In this document: one piece after another, positions 52,114 to 60,885 of the stretch
Position numbering within the stretch: the stretch's first letter is position 1
Layout: every line of letters begins with the position of its first letter
Assembly: GCF_048820915.1 (NCBI RefSeq)
Contig: NZ_JBMERR010000001.1
Location: 1-64,000, forward strand
DNA from: Cribrihabitans_A pelagius
Lineage (GTDB): Bacteria; Pseudomonadota; Alphaproteobacteria; Rhodobacterales; Rhodobacteraceae
Direction: 5' to 3'
DNA length: 64,000 nucleotides
Position numbers and translations under genes: made by a program
The notes under the pieces: generated by a model
What the model saw: only the letters and a program-made list of their open reading frames with translations
Databases searched by the model: none
What the model was told of the DNA's origin: nothing

Positions 52114-52734
52114 TCAGGCGGCCTCCTCTTCGCTCAGCAGCCCCTCCTGCACCAGCCGCGCGGCAAAGGGTCCGGGGGTGGTGAACAGATGGGTCTGCCA
52201 GCCGCGCGCCTGCGCGGCCTCGATGTTTTCGGGACGGTCGTCGGTGAACAGGAGCCGCTCCGGCGCCACCCCGGTTTCGCGCTCCAGGATGCCATAGATC
52301 TCGGGTTCCGGCTTGATGGACTTCAGATGCGCCGAGACAAACGTGCGGTCGAATCCTTGCAGGAAGGGATAGGTCCGGCAGGCGATTTCGAAACTTTCCG
52401 CACCGAAGTTGCTGAGCGCGAAGACCGGAACGCCGCGGGCCTGCAGTGCCTGCTTCAGGCGGACGGTATGGGGGATCGCGCTCGGGACCATCTGCAGCCA
52501 GCAGTCGTGCCACCAGCGGATTTCCCGCTGCCAGGCGGGGTGCCGTTCGGCCAGATTGTAGACCGTGTCCCGGAACGGCGCGCCGCGGTCCATTTCGAGG
52601 TTCACGTCGTGCAGGGGGACCTCCTCGAACAGCTGTTTGCGGCGCTGCGCGCCGATGCGGCCGTCGTAGAAACGCTCCGGCTCCCAGGTGATCAGCACAC
52701 GGCCAATGTCGAACACTACGGCGTCTGCGGGCAT
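52114..52734 (-). CDS. HAD-family hydrolase (YihX-like)
   Basis: 206 residues. Motif I VVFDIGRVLITW has Asp9 as nucleophile, though the usual second Asp is replaced by Gly (D-I-G), as in YihX-type HADs. Motif II is ALSNFG, motif III Lys in KSIKPEPEIY, and motif IV TDDRPENIEAA. It probably removes phosphate from a small sugar or nucleotide phosphate. 33 bases separate it from the downstream ornithine-cyclodeaminase-like gene. Confidence 0.87.
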   Translation of the reverse strand: MPADAVVFDIGRVLITWEPERFYDGRIGAQRRKQLFEEVPLHDVNLEMDRGAPFRDTVYNLAERHPAWQREIRWWHDCWLQMVPSAIPHTVRLKQALQARGVPVFALSNFGAESFEIACRTYPFLQGFDRTFVSAHLKSIKPEPEIYGILERETGVAPERLLFTDDRPENIEAAQARGWQTHLFTTPGPFAARLVQEGLLSEEEAA

Positions 52735-52764
52735 GGGGCGGGTCCTTGTGTCTATCCTGCGTCT

Positions 52765-53727
52765 CTACCCCGCGGCGCGCGGACGCGGGCGGGAGGGGGC
52801 GCGGTTGCGGCGGGTTTCGCGCCACACTGAAACAAGGCCTGCACCGATGATCAAGCTGCTTCCGGCCCAGACCGGCAGATCGGGCCATTCGCTGAACACC
52901 AGAACGCCCCAGAACACCGACATCGGCATCGCGATGTACTCGAAGGGCGCGGCGAGGGCGGCCTCGTTCAGCCGGTAGGCCTGGCTGACCAGATAGCCGC
53001 CCAGCGAGCCTGCGATGCCCGCGCCCGCCAGGAGCGGCCAGTCTTCCGGCGCGGGCCAGATCCAGGCGCGCAGCAGGAAGCCGAGCGCGGGGCTGTCCCC
53101 GGTGTCGAAGCGGCCGTCGCCGAAGGCGAGCCCGGCGAGGGCGCTGACGATCAGGAAGCCCAGCATCGGGTAGAAGGCCAGGGTGGCGGCGCGCTCGCTG
53201 CCGCCTGCGCGGCGGGTCAGCACATGCAGCGTGGCGTAGCCGCAGGCGCCGAGGAACGGCAGGATGGCAGCGGGCTGGAAGCTGCCGGGTCCGGGGCGCA
53301 TGATGATCAGCACGCCGAGGAAACCCGCAAAGACCGCGCCCCAGCGCCAGGGGCCGGGGCGTTCTTTCAGGAACAGCGCCGACAGGGTGGTGACGATCAG
53401 CGGGGTGGCAAAGGCGATGGCCACTGCCTCGGCCAGCGGCAGGATGGCGAGGCCGGTGAAGAAGCAGATATTGGCAAAGAGCACGGCCAGGCAGCGCAGC
53501 GCGTGCAGCCGCGGCTGGTGGGTGCGCAGCAGGTGGTAGCCGCCCTCGAGCGGCACGATGATGGCGAGCAGCAGCACAAGGCCAGTGATCGAGCGGAACA
53601 GCACCACCTCGTAAAGCGGGTAGCCGCTGGAGAGGAACTTGAAGATCACGTCGATGATGGAGAAGGCGACCGCGGCCCCGGCGGCGGCCAGCAGGCCGGG
53701 AATGCTGACCTGCGTTTCGGTGCTCAT
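52765..53727 (-). CDS. DMT-superfamily (EamA) transporter
   Basis: 320 residues with about ten membrane segments arranged as two EamA repeats. Repeat one includes VLFRSITGLVLLL and CFFTGLAILPLAEAVAIAFATPLI; repeat two ends in NEAALAAPFEYIAMPMSVFWG. The Arg-rich tail is cytosolic. It is a drug/metabolite exporter of unknown substrate. The ATG at 53727 (MSTETQ) has GGAGCG upstream; an earlier in-frame start is less likely. Confidence 0.9.
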   Translation of the reverse strand: MSTETQVSIPGLLAAAGAAVAFSIIDVIFKFLSSGYPLYEVVLFRSITGLVLLLAIIVPLEGGYHLLRTHQPRLHALRCLAVLFANICFFTGLAILPLAEAVAIAFATPLIVTTLSALFLKERPGPWRWGAVFAGFLGVLIIMRPGPGSFQPAAILPFLGACGYATLHVLTRRAGGSERAATLAFYPMLGFLIVSALAGLAFGDGRFDTGDSPALGFLLRAWIWPAPEDWPLLAGAGIAGSLGGYLVSQAYRLNEAALAAPFEYIAMPMSVFWGVLVFSEWPDLPVWAGSSLIIGAGLVSVWRETRRNRAPSRPRPRAAG

Positions 53728-53815
53728 GGGCGCTCCTGTGGCTTGCCTTTTGCGGGAGGGTGCGGGACCCGCCAATCAGTGGCGCGGATGCGGGCGGGGG
53801 GCAATGGGGCGGTGC

Positions 53816-53863
53816 ACGGAAAATTGCAAATTTTCCGGCCAAAATTCCGCGCCGGAATTTTGC
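53816..53863. repeat. AT-rich double palindrome (family of 31559 and 63253)
   Basis: CGGAAAATTGCAAATTTTCCG followed by CAAAATTCCGCGCCGGAATT and TTG forms two adjacent hairpins (listed here by motif at 53817-53837 and 53840-53862). It lies in the 292-base gap between yaiI and the EamA gene, both minus strand, and may end the yaiI message. Confidence 0.55.
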
Positions 53864-54019
53864 GCCGCAGAACGGAGGACGGGAGTTTGGGAGGGCGTTG
53901 AAGGTTTGCCGGTAAGCGGTTCAGGGACAGTTTGCCCTGAACGCGCCTCAACCAGTGCGTGGCGGCCTGATCCTGCCTCAAGACCTGCTCGCGCTTTGAC
54001 GCAGAGCCATGGCCCGCTA

Positions 54020-54475
54020 TCAGGCCTGTTTCGCCGCCCGCAGCTCGCGCTCCAGCGCGTCGAGGAAGCGGGAGCGGTCGGCCTTGGTGAAGCCCTTGCC
54101 GCTGCCGCCTGCGCCCAGCGGGTTGGCGGCGCGCAGGTCGGCCATCAGGTCGCGCATCGCCAGCTGCTGGCCGATGTTTCCTTCCGTGAAGCGCTCGCCG
54201 TTGTGGCGCAGCACGCGGGCGCCGGCCGCGATGCACTTGGCCGCCAGCGGGATGTCGCCCGTCACCACCACATCGCCCGGCCCGCAGCGTTCGGCGATCC
54301 ACATGTCGGCCTCATCCGCCCCCGCCGCCACGATCACCGTCTCCACCAGCGGGTTCTGCGACGGGCGCAAGCCCCCGTTGGAGACCACGAACATGCGCAA
54401 ACCGTGGCGGGAGGCCACGCGCTCGGCCTCCTGCTTCACCGGGCAGGCGTCGGCGTCGATGTAGAGCGCGCTCAC
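54020..54475 (-). CDS. yaiI: YaiI/YqxD family protein (DUF188, PIN-like)
   Basis: 151 residues. LYIDADACPVKQEAER at the start and VVTGDIPLAAKCIAAGA in the middle carry the acidic residues of this PIN-like fold, suggestive of nuclease activity, which is unproven. GTG start at 54473-54475 overlaps the sthA stop as GTGA, so it is translationally coupled. It is the last gene of the fghA-sthA-yaiI unit. Confidence 0.9.
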   Translation of the reverse strand: MSALYIDADACPVKQEAERVASRHGLRMFVVSNGGLRPSQNPLVETVIVAAGADEADMWIAERCGPGDVVVTGDIPLAAKCIAAGARVLRHNGERFTEGNIGQQLAMRDLMADLRAANPLGAGGSGKGFTKADRSRFLDALERELRAAKQA

Positions 54476-55983
54476 TCTGCCGCCTTCTTGGGCGCCGCGG
54501 GTTTTGCGGCGGGCGCATCCGAACCAGCATCCGCCCGCGCCTCCTCCTTGGGCTTCTGGCCCGCCTTCTTCACCTTGAACTCTTCCGGGATCGGCATCCG
54601 GTTGAACGCATCAAGGCCTGCAATCTTGTAGGCTTCGGCCAGGGTCGGGTAGTTGAAGGTGTTCTGCACGAAGTAATCTACCGTGCCTTTGAGGTTCAGC
54701 ACCGCCTGCGCGATGTGGATGAGCTCGGTCGCGCCCTCGCCGACGATCTGCACGCCCAGCACCCGGCGGGTCTTGAGCGAGAACAGCATCTTCAGCATGC
54801 CATGTTCCAGCCCCATGATGTGCCCGCGCGAAGTTTCGCGGAACCGGGCGACGCCGACCTCGTAGGGAATGCCGCGCTCTTGCAGCTCCTCCTCGGACAT
54901 GCCGCAGGTGGAGATTTCCGGCACCGAGTAGATGCCGTAAGGATACCACGGGCTTTCCGGCAGGGTCGGTGTTTCCAGCGCGTGGCAGGCCGCGACACGG
55001 CCCTGCTGCAGCGAGGTGGAGGCCAGCGACGGGTGGCCGATCACGTCGCCTGCGGCGTAGATATGCGGCACCGCGGTCTGGTAGGTCTTGCGGTCCACGC
55101 TGAGGCGGCCGCGGTGGTCAGTCTCGAGCCCCACCGCTTGGAGGTTGAGCGCCGAGGTCGCCCCCATGCGCCCGGCCGCAAACAGCAGCATCTCGGCGCG
55201 CACGTGGCGGCCGTTGGCCATGCTCACCTCGACATGCCCGCCGCGGTCCTCGATGCTGTCCACCGCGGAGCCGAGCCGCAGGTCGACGCCGTTCTCGCGG
55301 ATCTGATGGGTGAAATCCTGGATCAGGGTCTTGTCGATGAAGTCGAGGAAGGTCTCGCGCGGCTCGATCAAGGTGACGCGCACGTCGAGGGCCGAGAACA
55401 TGGTGGCATATTCCACCCCGATCACCCCGGCGCCGATTACGATCAGCGAGCGCGGGATCTCGGCCATCTCCAGGAACTCGTCGCCGTCGACCACGGTCTT
55501 GCCGTTGAAGGGCACGTATTCCGGGCGGTAGGTCTTGGTGCCGGTGGAGATCAGGAACTTCTCGGCGGTGAGCCGGGTGGTCTCGCCCGCCTCGGTCGCG
55601 ACTTCGATTTCATGCGGGCCGGTGAATTTCGCCAGCCCGTTCAGCGTGTCGACATGGTTGCGGTTGAACTGATGTTCCAGCACATCGACCTCGTGATCGA
55701 GCGTCATGTGCAGGCGCGCCTTCAGGTCTTCGGCGCCGATCTGGTCCTTTACCCGGTAGGAGCGGCCATAGAACGAACGCTCGCGCCAGCCGGAGAGGTT
55801 CAACACCGTCTCGCGCAGGGTCTTTGACGGGATCGTGCCGGTATGCACCGATACCCCGCCCAGCCGGTCCTTGCGGTCGATCACCAGCACCCGGCGGTGC
55901 AGCTTGCCGGCCTGGATGGCGGCAGAGCGCCCCGAGGGGCCGGAGCCGATGATGATCAGATCGTAGTCATATGCGTCGCTCAT
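54472..55983 (-). CDS. sthA: Si-specific NAD(P)+ transhydrogenase
   Basis: 503 residues. FAD motif GSGPSG at 13-18, NAD motif VIGAGVIGVEYA, and the dimerisation domain with the FNYPTLAEAYKIAGLDA segment. The redox disulfide of related lipoamide dehydrogenases is absent: the region reads GGVSVHTGTIPSKTLRE, as expected for soluble transhydrogenase. It balances NADPH and NADH. A charged Lys/Ala tail (about 470-503) is extra. The ATG at 55983 (MSDAYDYD) or one two codons earlier is the start. It lies 16 bases after fghA. Confidence 0.92.
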   Translation of the reverse strand: MSDAYDYDLIIIGSGPSGRSAAIQAGKLHRRVLVIDRKDRLGGVSVHTGTIPSKTLRETVLNLSGWRERSFYGRSYRVKDQIGAEDLKARLHMTLDHEVDVLEHQFNRNHVDTLNGLAKFTGPHEIEVATEAGETTRLTAEKFLISTGTKTYRPEYVPFNGKTVVDGDEFLEMAEIPRSLIVIGAGVIGVEYATMFSALDVRVTLIEPRETFLDFIDKTLIQDFTHQIRENGVDLRLGSAVDSIEDRGGHVEVSMANGRHVRAEMLLFAAGRMGATSALNLQAVGLETDHRGRLSVDRKTYQTAVPHIYAAGDVIGHPSLASTSLQQGRVAACHALETPTLPESPWYPYGIYSVPEISTCGMSEEELQERGIPYEVGVARFRETSRGHIMGLEHGMLKMLFSLKTRRVLGVQIVGEGATELIHIAQAVLNLKGTVDYFVQNTFNYPTLAEAYKIAGLDAFNRMPIPEEFKVKKAGQKPKEEARADAGSDAPAAKPAAPKKAAE

Positions 55984-55999
55984 GGCCATGTCCCCGGTT

Positions 56000-56833
56000 T
56001 CAGTCCTGGTAGAGCGCATCGGCGTGGAAGGCGACATGCTCCTCCATGAAGGTCGACACGAAGAAATAGCTGTGATCATAGCCCTTCTGCAGCCGCAGGG
56101 TGGCCTGTTGGCGGCGTTCCGCCACGGCGTGGGCCAGGGCCTCGGGCTTCAGCAGGTCGATGAACTGGTCGGCGGTGCCGGTGTCGGTGAGGATCGGGCC
56201 GTCGAAGCCCTTCTCGCGCATCAGGAGGGTGGCGTCGTGCTTGGCCCAGGCGGCTTCATCCTCGCCCAGGTAGGCGGTGAGCTGCTTGCGGCCCCAGTCG
56301 GAGGCGGTGGGGTTGGCGATCGGTGCGAAGGCGGAGACCGACTTGAAGCGGCCGGGCAGGTTCATCGCCAGCGTCAGCGCGCCGTGGCCGCCCATGGAAT
56401 GGCCGGTGATCGCCTGGCGCTCCAGGTCGACGGCGAATTTGTCGCCCAGCAGTGCCGGCAGTTCCTCGGCCACGTAGTCCCACATGCGGAAATGCGGCGC
56501 CCAGGGGGATTGGGTGGCGTTCACGTAGAAGCCTGCGCCCTGGCCCAGGTCGTAAGCTGCATCGTCCGCCACGCCTTCACCGCGGGGCGATGTGTCGGGG
56601 AAAACGATGGCAATGCCCTGCTCGGCGCACCAGCTCTGCGCGCCCGCCTTGGTCATCGCGTTCTCATGGGTGCAGGTCAGCCCCGAGAGATACCACAGCA
56701 GCGGCACCGGACCGTCCCTCGCCTCTTCCGGCAGGAACAGGCCGAAGGTCATGTCGCCTGCGGTGGCGCTGCTGGCGTGGCGGTAGACGCCCTGCACGCC
56801 GCCGAATGCTCTGTTTTCCGAGACGGTTTCCAT
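56000..56833 (-). CDS. fghA: S-formylglutathione hydrolase
   Basis: 277 residues, alpha/beta hydrolase of the esterase D family. The nucleophile is Ser146 in GHSMGG; Asp222 and His254 (GYDHSYFF) complete the triad. LSGLTCTHENAM is the family oxyanion region. It finishes glutathione-dependent formaldehyde oxidation, releasing formate. The usual partner, class III alcohol dehydrogenase, is not in this window. It heads the operon with sthA and yaiI. Confidence 0.95.
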   Translation of the reverse strand: METVSENRAFGGVQGVYRHASSATAGDMTFGLFLPEEARDGPVPLLWYLSGLTCTHENAMTKAGAQSWCAEQGIAIVFPDTSPRGEGVADDAAYDLGQGAGFYVNATQSPWAPHFRMWDYVAEELPALLGDKFAVDLERQAITGHSMGGHGALTLAMNLPGRFKSVSAFAPIANPTASDWGRKQLTAYLGEDEAAWAKHDATLLMREKGFDGPILTDTGTADQFIDLLKPEALAHAVAERRQQATLRLQKGYDHSYFFVSTFMEEHVAFHADALYQD

Positions 56834-56966
56834 TATGTGGCTCCTTGTTCTGCTGCCCTATCGCTAGCCGCTGGCGGGCGCAGGGTCCAGTGAGCGGGCG
56901 GCGGCGGCGGCGGTTTTTGCGGCAAATCCGTCGGCTGGGGGCTGCGGGCCGCCGGCTCCGCCCAGT

Positions 56967-57896
56967 TCACGCGGCAGAGATCCAGGCGATCGCCGCCGGA
57001 ACCGTCAGGATCGACAGCATCGTGGAGATGAAGATCGCGGCGGAGGCGCGGTGCGGTGCCACGCCGTAGTGCTGCGCCAGCATGTAGACATTGCCCGCCA
57101 CCGGCAGCGCCGCGGCCGAGATCGCGATGCTCGCGGCAAAGGGCTCCGCGGGGATCAGCCACAGCACGGCGATGGCGACAAAGGCCGGGTGCAGCACCAG
57201 CTTGGCGAAGCTGAGCCAGCCCGCGATCTGCACCCGCTCGGCCGATTTCGTTGCCAGCGAAGCGCCGATGGCAAACAGCGCGCCGGGGGTGGCGGCGCCG
57301 CCGAGGACCGAGAGGAAGTCATTCACCGGCACCGGGATCGGCAGCGCCGAGGCCGACCAGGCGAGCCCCGCGCAGATCGACAGGATCATCGGGTTCTTCA
57401 ACAGGCCCAGCCCGGCGAGCTTGAAGGTCGCAAGGCTCAAACCCTCGCCGCGGCCCGCGTTGATCAGGATTACAATCATCGAGGAGAACACCACGAGGTC
57501 GACGCTGAGAACCAGCATCATCGGCCCGGCCGAGGCCTCGCCGAACAGCACCGCCATCATCGGCAGGCCGAGGAAACCGACATTGCCGATCGCCGCGCAT
57601 TGCGCCTCCACCGCCGCGGTCTGCATGTCGAGCCGCCGCAGCACCGCCACCAGCGTCGCCAAGAGGTAGACCGCCATTGTGCCCGCCAGATAGCCAAGCG
57701 CCAGCTGCGGATCGAAGATTTCGGCAAAGGAGAGATTGGCGGCAAAGCGGAAGATCATCGCCGAGAGCGGGAAGAAGAAGACGAACTTGGTGAGGTAGGC
57801 GGTGGCCTCTTCGGTGAAGAACCGGCTGCGCCCGGCGCCATAGCCAAGCGCGATGATCGCAAAGAACGGGAGGGTGCGGAAAAAGATCTCGGCCAT
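56967..57896 (-). CDS. AEC family transporter (auxin efflux carrier type)
   Basis: 309 residues with about ten membrane segments in two five-helix halves. FFAIIALGYGAGRSRFF at the start, GNVGFLGLPMMAVLFG near the middle (broken helix), and ALPVAGNVYMLAQHYG in the second half are typical of AEC carriers such as malonate/malate transporters. Substrate unknown. The ATG at 57896 begins the first helix; the longer upstream frame is repeat-rich non-coding DNA. Confidence 0.9.
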   Translation of the reverse strand: MAEIFFRTLPFFAIIALGYGAGRSRFFTEEATAYLTKFVFFFPLSAMIFRFAANLSFAEIFDPQLALGYLAGTMAVYLLATLVAVLRRLDMQTAAVEAQCAAIGNVGFLGLPMMAVLFGEASAGPMMLVLSVDLVVFSSMIVILINAGRGEGLSLATFKLAGLGLLKNPMILSICAGLAWSASALPIPVPVNDFLSVLGGAATPGALFAIGASLATKSAERVQIAGWLSFAKLVLHPAFVAIAVLWLIPAEPFAASIAISAAALPVAGNVYMLAQHYGVAPHRASAAIFISTMLSILTVPAAIAWISAA

Positions 57897-58014
57897 CCGC
57901 GGATTGGTAACCTGATTTGACCAATTGGCAAAGGGGTTTGTGGAGTGCGGACTGTCGCTGGTGCGGTCGGGGCAGTACCTTGGCGGCTTTGGGCTTTTGC
58001 TTGGGTCTAGGGGC

Positions 58015-58087
58015 ACTCCCGCCTGCTCCGGCGCATTCACAGAATGCGCGCCCGCAGTTGGGCGTGGCGCCGCGCTCGCGCGCGGCG
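58015..58087 (+). repeat. REP-like dispersed palindromic repeat, copy I
   Basis: Forward copy: CACTCCCGCCTG, hairpin GGCGCATTC-ACA-GAATGCGCG, GTTGGGC core, palindrome GCGCCGCGCTCGCGCGCGGC. Confidence 0.78.
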
Positions 58088-58262
58088 GGGCGGGTCCGGA
58101 GAGACCGGGGTCCGGGGCGGATGGAGAGCAGGGTTGCGGCGGAAGCTGGACCTGAGCCGGGGGATGCCTCCGGCGCGGAAAGGGCAGACGGCGCCCTGCT
58201 GGGATCGGTGCGGTGCAGCGCCGGCATGGGCTGGCGGCACAGGACTCCTGCCGCGGGCGCCT

Positions 58263-58334
58263 CCAGCGCGGCAGCGCTGCGCGGCCCAACCGGGAAGACG
58301 CATTCTTTGAATGCGCCGGAGCGGGCGGGAGGGC
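58263..58334 (-). repeat. REP-like dispersed palindromic repeat, copy J
   Basis: Reverse copy: CAGCGCGGCAGCGCTG, GCGGCCCAACC core, hairpin GCATTC-TTT-GAATGC, then GGAGCGGGCGGGAGGGC. It ends 46 bases from the mbfA stop. Confidence 0.78.
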
Positions 58335-58379
58335 GCCCCGTGCCGCGGGTTCCGGCTCCCGCCGCTTCGGAGCCGTGCC

Positions 58380-59354
58380 TTAGCCGCTGCCGATCAGCAT
58401 GCCGGCCGCCAGCACCAGGCTGCCGCCCAGCACCACCTGCAGGGTGGCGCGCCAGAAGGGTGTCTCCATGAAGCGGTTCTGGATCCAGGCAATCGCCCAG
58501 AGCTCCAGGAACACGACGACCAGCGCCACCACAGTTGCCGTCCAGAACTCCGGGATCAGATAGGGCAGCGCGTGGCCCAGACCGCCCAGCGTGGTCATCA
58601 CCCCGGAGGCAATGCCGCGTTTCACCGGCGAGCCGCGGCCTGACAGCTGGCCATCGTCCGAGGCGGCCTCGGTGAACCCCATCGAGATTCCGGCCCCGAC
58701 CGAGGCCGCCAGGCCGACCAGGAAGGTGGTCCAGGTGTCCTGGGTCGCAAAGGCGGCGGCAAAGATCGGAGCCAGAGTGGAGACCGACCCGTCCATCAGC
58801 CCGGCCAGCCCCGGCTGCACCCATGTCAGCAGGAACTGGCGGTGCGCGGCGGCGGCCTCATCCGTGCGCCGGTCAGCAGGCAGATGCGTGTCCTCCAGAT
58901 CCCCGGCAAGGGCCTCGTGCCGGCCTTCGGCGGCAGCGAGATCGCCGAGGAGCTTGCGGGTGGCGGCATCGCGGCTGCGGGCGGCGGCGGCGGTATAGAA
59001 GCGCTCGGCCTGGCGTTCCATCGCCTTCGCCTCCTCCCGTATGCGCTCGGGCCCGAGATTGCGCGTCAGCCAGACCGGGCGGCGGGCGTAGTAGCCCGCC
59101 ACATGCTCGCGCCGGATCAGCGGGATCGCCGGGCCGAACCGCGCCTCATGCAAGCCGATCAGCCCGGCCCGGTGTTCATCCTCCTCCGCGGCCATGCCGT
59201 CGAGCATGGCGGCGCTGTCCGGGTAGTCCGGCCGCAGCTGCGCAGCAAAACTGCGGTAAATCCGTGCATCGTCTTCTTCGGAGGAAATCGCCAGGGCCAG
59301 GATCTCCTGCTCGGTGAGATCGGAAAATTGCTTGCGAAAGGACAGGAAACGCAT
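58380..59354 (-). CDS. mbfA: Membrane-bound ferritin/iron exporter MbfA (rubrerythrin-VIT1 fusion)
   Basis: 324 residues. The N-terminal ferritin-like domain (about 10-160) has the di-iron motifs EEDDARIY (26-33), EEDEH (57-61), a third helix Glu near 107-108 and EGRHE (143-147). The C-terminal VIT1/CCC1-like domain (about 175-324) has LAGLMDGSVSTLAP and about five membrane segments. MbfA of Agrobacterium and Bradyrhizobium exports iron from the cytosol and is controlled by Irr. An Irr-type box lies just upstream. Divergent from a TetR regulator. Confidence 0.93.
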   Translation of the reverse strand: MRFLSFRKQFSDLTEQEILALAISSEEDDARIYRSFAAQLRPDYPDSAAMLDGMAAEEDEHRAGLIGLHEARFGPAIPLIRREHVAGYYARRPVWLTRNLGPERIREEAKAMERQAERFYTAAAARSRDAATRKLLGDLAAAEGRHEALAGDLEDTHLPADRRTDEAAAAHRQFLLTWVQPGLAGLMDGSVSTLAPIFAAAFATQDTWTTFLVGLAASVGAGISMGFTEAASDDGQLSGRGSPVKRGIASGVMTTLGGLGHALPYLIPEFWTATVVALVVVFLELWAIAWIQNRFMETPFWRATLQVVLGGSLVLAAGMLIGSG

Positions 59355-59368
59355 ATTCGGGCCTCAAA

Positions 59369-59383
59369 TTAGAATAATTCTAA
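59369..59383 (-). promoter_or_regulatory. Irr-type iron control element (ICE box) of mbfA
   Basis: TTAGAA-TAA-TTCTAA is a perfect six-base inverted repeat with a three-base spacer, matching the known Irr box core TTAGAA-N3-TTCTAA. It lies 15 bases before the mbfA start, overlapping the promoter or early leader, a position suited to repression by Irr under low iron. Confidence 0.75.
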
Positions 59384-59541
59384 TATACCGTCCTGTCCGG
59401 CCGCTGCAAGACGCCCGCTGCCTAACCGCTCTGCAATTCCGTTCCGGGCAGCGCCGCAGAAACCCGGGCGGGAGTTGTTGCCCGCGGTCCGGGCAACTAC
59501 ATTGGATACACGTCCCCGCAGCCCGACCCCGAGGAGCCCCC

Positions 59542-60159
59542 ATGAACCAGCAAGCCGGCGTTCTGCGCACAGGCCGGAAATTCGATCAGGTGATCGAGGG
59601 CGCGCGCCAGGTCTTCATGGCGGACGGCTTCGAAGGCGCGAGTGTCGACAGCATCGCAAAGGCGGCCGGCGTCTCCAAGGCGACGCTCTACAGCTATTTC
59701 CCCGATAAGCGGCTCCTGTTCATGGAGGTGGTGCGCGGGGTCTGCATGCAGCAGGCGGATTCGGCGCTGGACATGGCGGCGCCTTCCTGCGGGCCGCGCC
59801 AGGTGCTGCGCGCGGCGGCGGAGCATATCCTGGCGGTGATCCTGTCGGACTTCAGCCTGCGCATGTTCCGCATCTGCGTGGCCGAGGCCGACCGCTTCCC
59901 CGAGTTGGGCCCGCAGTTCTTCGAAAGCGGCCCCAAGGTCGTGCAGGAGCAGATCCGCAGCTACCTCCAGGAGGCGGCGGCGCGGGGCGAGTTGAAGATC
60001 GAGGATTTCGACCTTGCCGCCGACCAGTTCATCGAGCTGTGCCACGCCGACCTCTTCGTGCGCTTCCTGTTCAACATCGACACCGAGTTCTCCGCGGCCG
60101 AGCGCGAGCGGGTGATCGCGGGTGCGGTGGAGACCTTCATGGCGCGCTACGGGTCCTGA
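59542..60159 (+). CDS. TetR/AcrR family transcriptional regulator
   Basis: 205 residues. The N-terminal helix-turn-helix (about 15-60) reads ARQVFMADGFEGASVDSIAKAAGVSKATLYSYFPDK by position 21-56, the classic TetR pattern. The C-terminal ligand domain (TetR_C type, about 75-205) is of the AcrR-like kind with RICVAEADRFPELGPQFFE. It is divergent from mbfA with a 187-base gap; whether it acts on mbfA is unknown. Start is ATG at 59542 after GAGGAG. Confidence 0.92.
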   Translation: MNQQAGVLRTGRKFDQVIEGARQVFMADGFEGASVDSIAKAAGVSKATLYSYFPDKRLLFMEVVRGVCMQQADSALDMAAPSCGPRQVLRAAAEHILAVILSDFSLRMFRICVAEADRFPELGPQFFESGPKVVQEQIRSYLQEAAARGELKIEDFDLAADQFIELCHADLFVRFLFNIDTEFSAAERERVIAGAVETFMARYGS

Positions 60160-60312
60160 GGAGCCCCTGCCGCCGCGCTCTCTGGTTCCCCGCTCCGGCC
60201 TCCCCGTTCGTTGGTCATTTCCCTGTTGCCCGGCCGGCTCCGGCCCGTTCCCGGGTGGGCGCGGCAAGCTGCTGGCTGGCCGGGGGGCCTCGGGCTGCCA
60301 GCGCCCTCCGCC

Positions 60313-60813
60313 TCAATGGGTGATGAAGGTGTTGGGTATGTCTCGGTAGGTTTCGTGGCAGCTCTGGCAGCGCTGCATCAGCCCCGGAAGCGTCCGCCGC
60401 AGGCCCTTGAGGTTGCGGATGTTGAGCGCCTTGGCCGCGGTCTCTGCGGCGGCGGCGCGACCCTTGAAGTCATCCCAGGACTGCCAGATCAGCACACGCG
60501 CATGCGAGCGCCGGTCCAGTCTTGGCTTCCTGAATGCTTTGCGGATGCCGCGGGTGGAGCGGACCAGGTGTTTGCGCGCGGCCTTGGCCCGGGCCCGGTC
60601 GAAGCCGGTGCGGCCGGAGGTCATGGCGATCAGCACATCCATTTCGGCCTTCTGGCCGGTCATCAGCGCGAGGCGGCTGGAGACATGTTTGCTGGTGACA
60701 TCGTCCCCGGGATTGAGGCCGGTGCCGCCGCAAGCCACCGCAAGGAGCAGCAGGGCCAGCGCGGCGCTGTGGCGGAGCGCGTGGCGCGTCCGGGAGAGCG
60801 CGGGCCGGCTCAT
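60313..60813 (-). CDS. Class II (c'-type) cytochrome c, probably lipid-anchored
   Basis: 166 residues. A signal sequence ends in LLLAVACGG with a lipobox Cys28, so the mature protein is probably membrane-anchored on the periplasmic side. The heme site CQSCH is near the C-terminus (149-153), as in cytochrome c'/c556, and a Met near the first mature helix (RLALMTGQ, Met51) could be the sixth ligand. Electron partner unknown. It lies between the TetR gene and imuB. Confidence 0.8.
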   Translation of the reverse strand: MSRPALSRTRHALRHSAALALLLLAVACGGTGLNPGDDVTSKHVSSRLALMTGQKAEMDVLIAMTSGRTGFDRARAKAARKHLVRSTRGIRKAFRKPRLDRRSHARVLIWQSWDDFKGRAAAAETAAKALNIRNLKGLRRTLPGLMQRCQSCHETYRDIPNTFITH

Positions 60814-60885
60814 CGCGCGGGTGCCGTGGCGATGACGGCCTCCTGCTGGCCCGGTCTGGCGCGGCGGAGGCGAATCGGTTTACCG

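Larger units (their letters stand above)
57897..58379. other. Intergenic 0.48 kb with two REP-like copies
   Basis: The gap between mbfA and the AEC gene holds REP copies I (forward) and J (reverse) about 175 bases apart, facing each other. No gene is recognisable between them. Confidence 0.6.
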
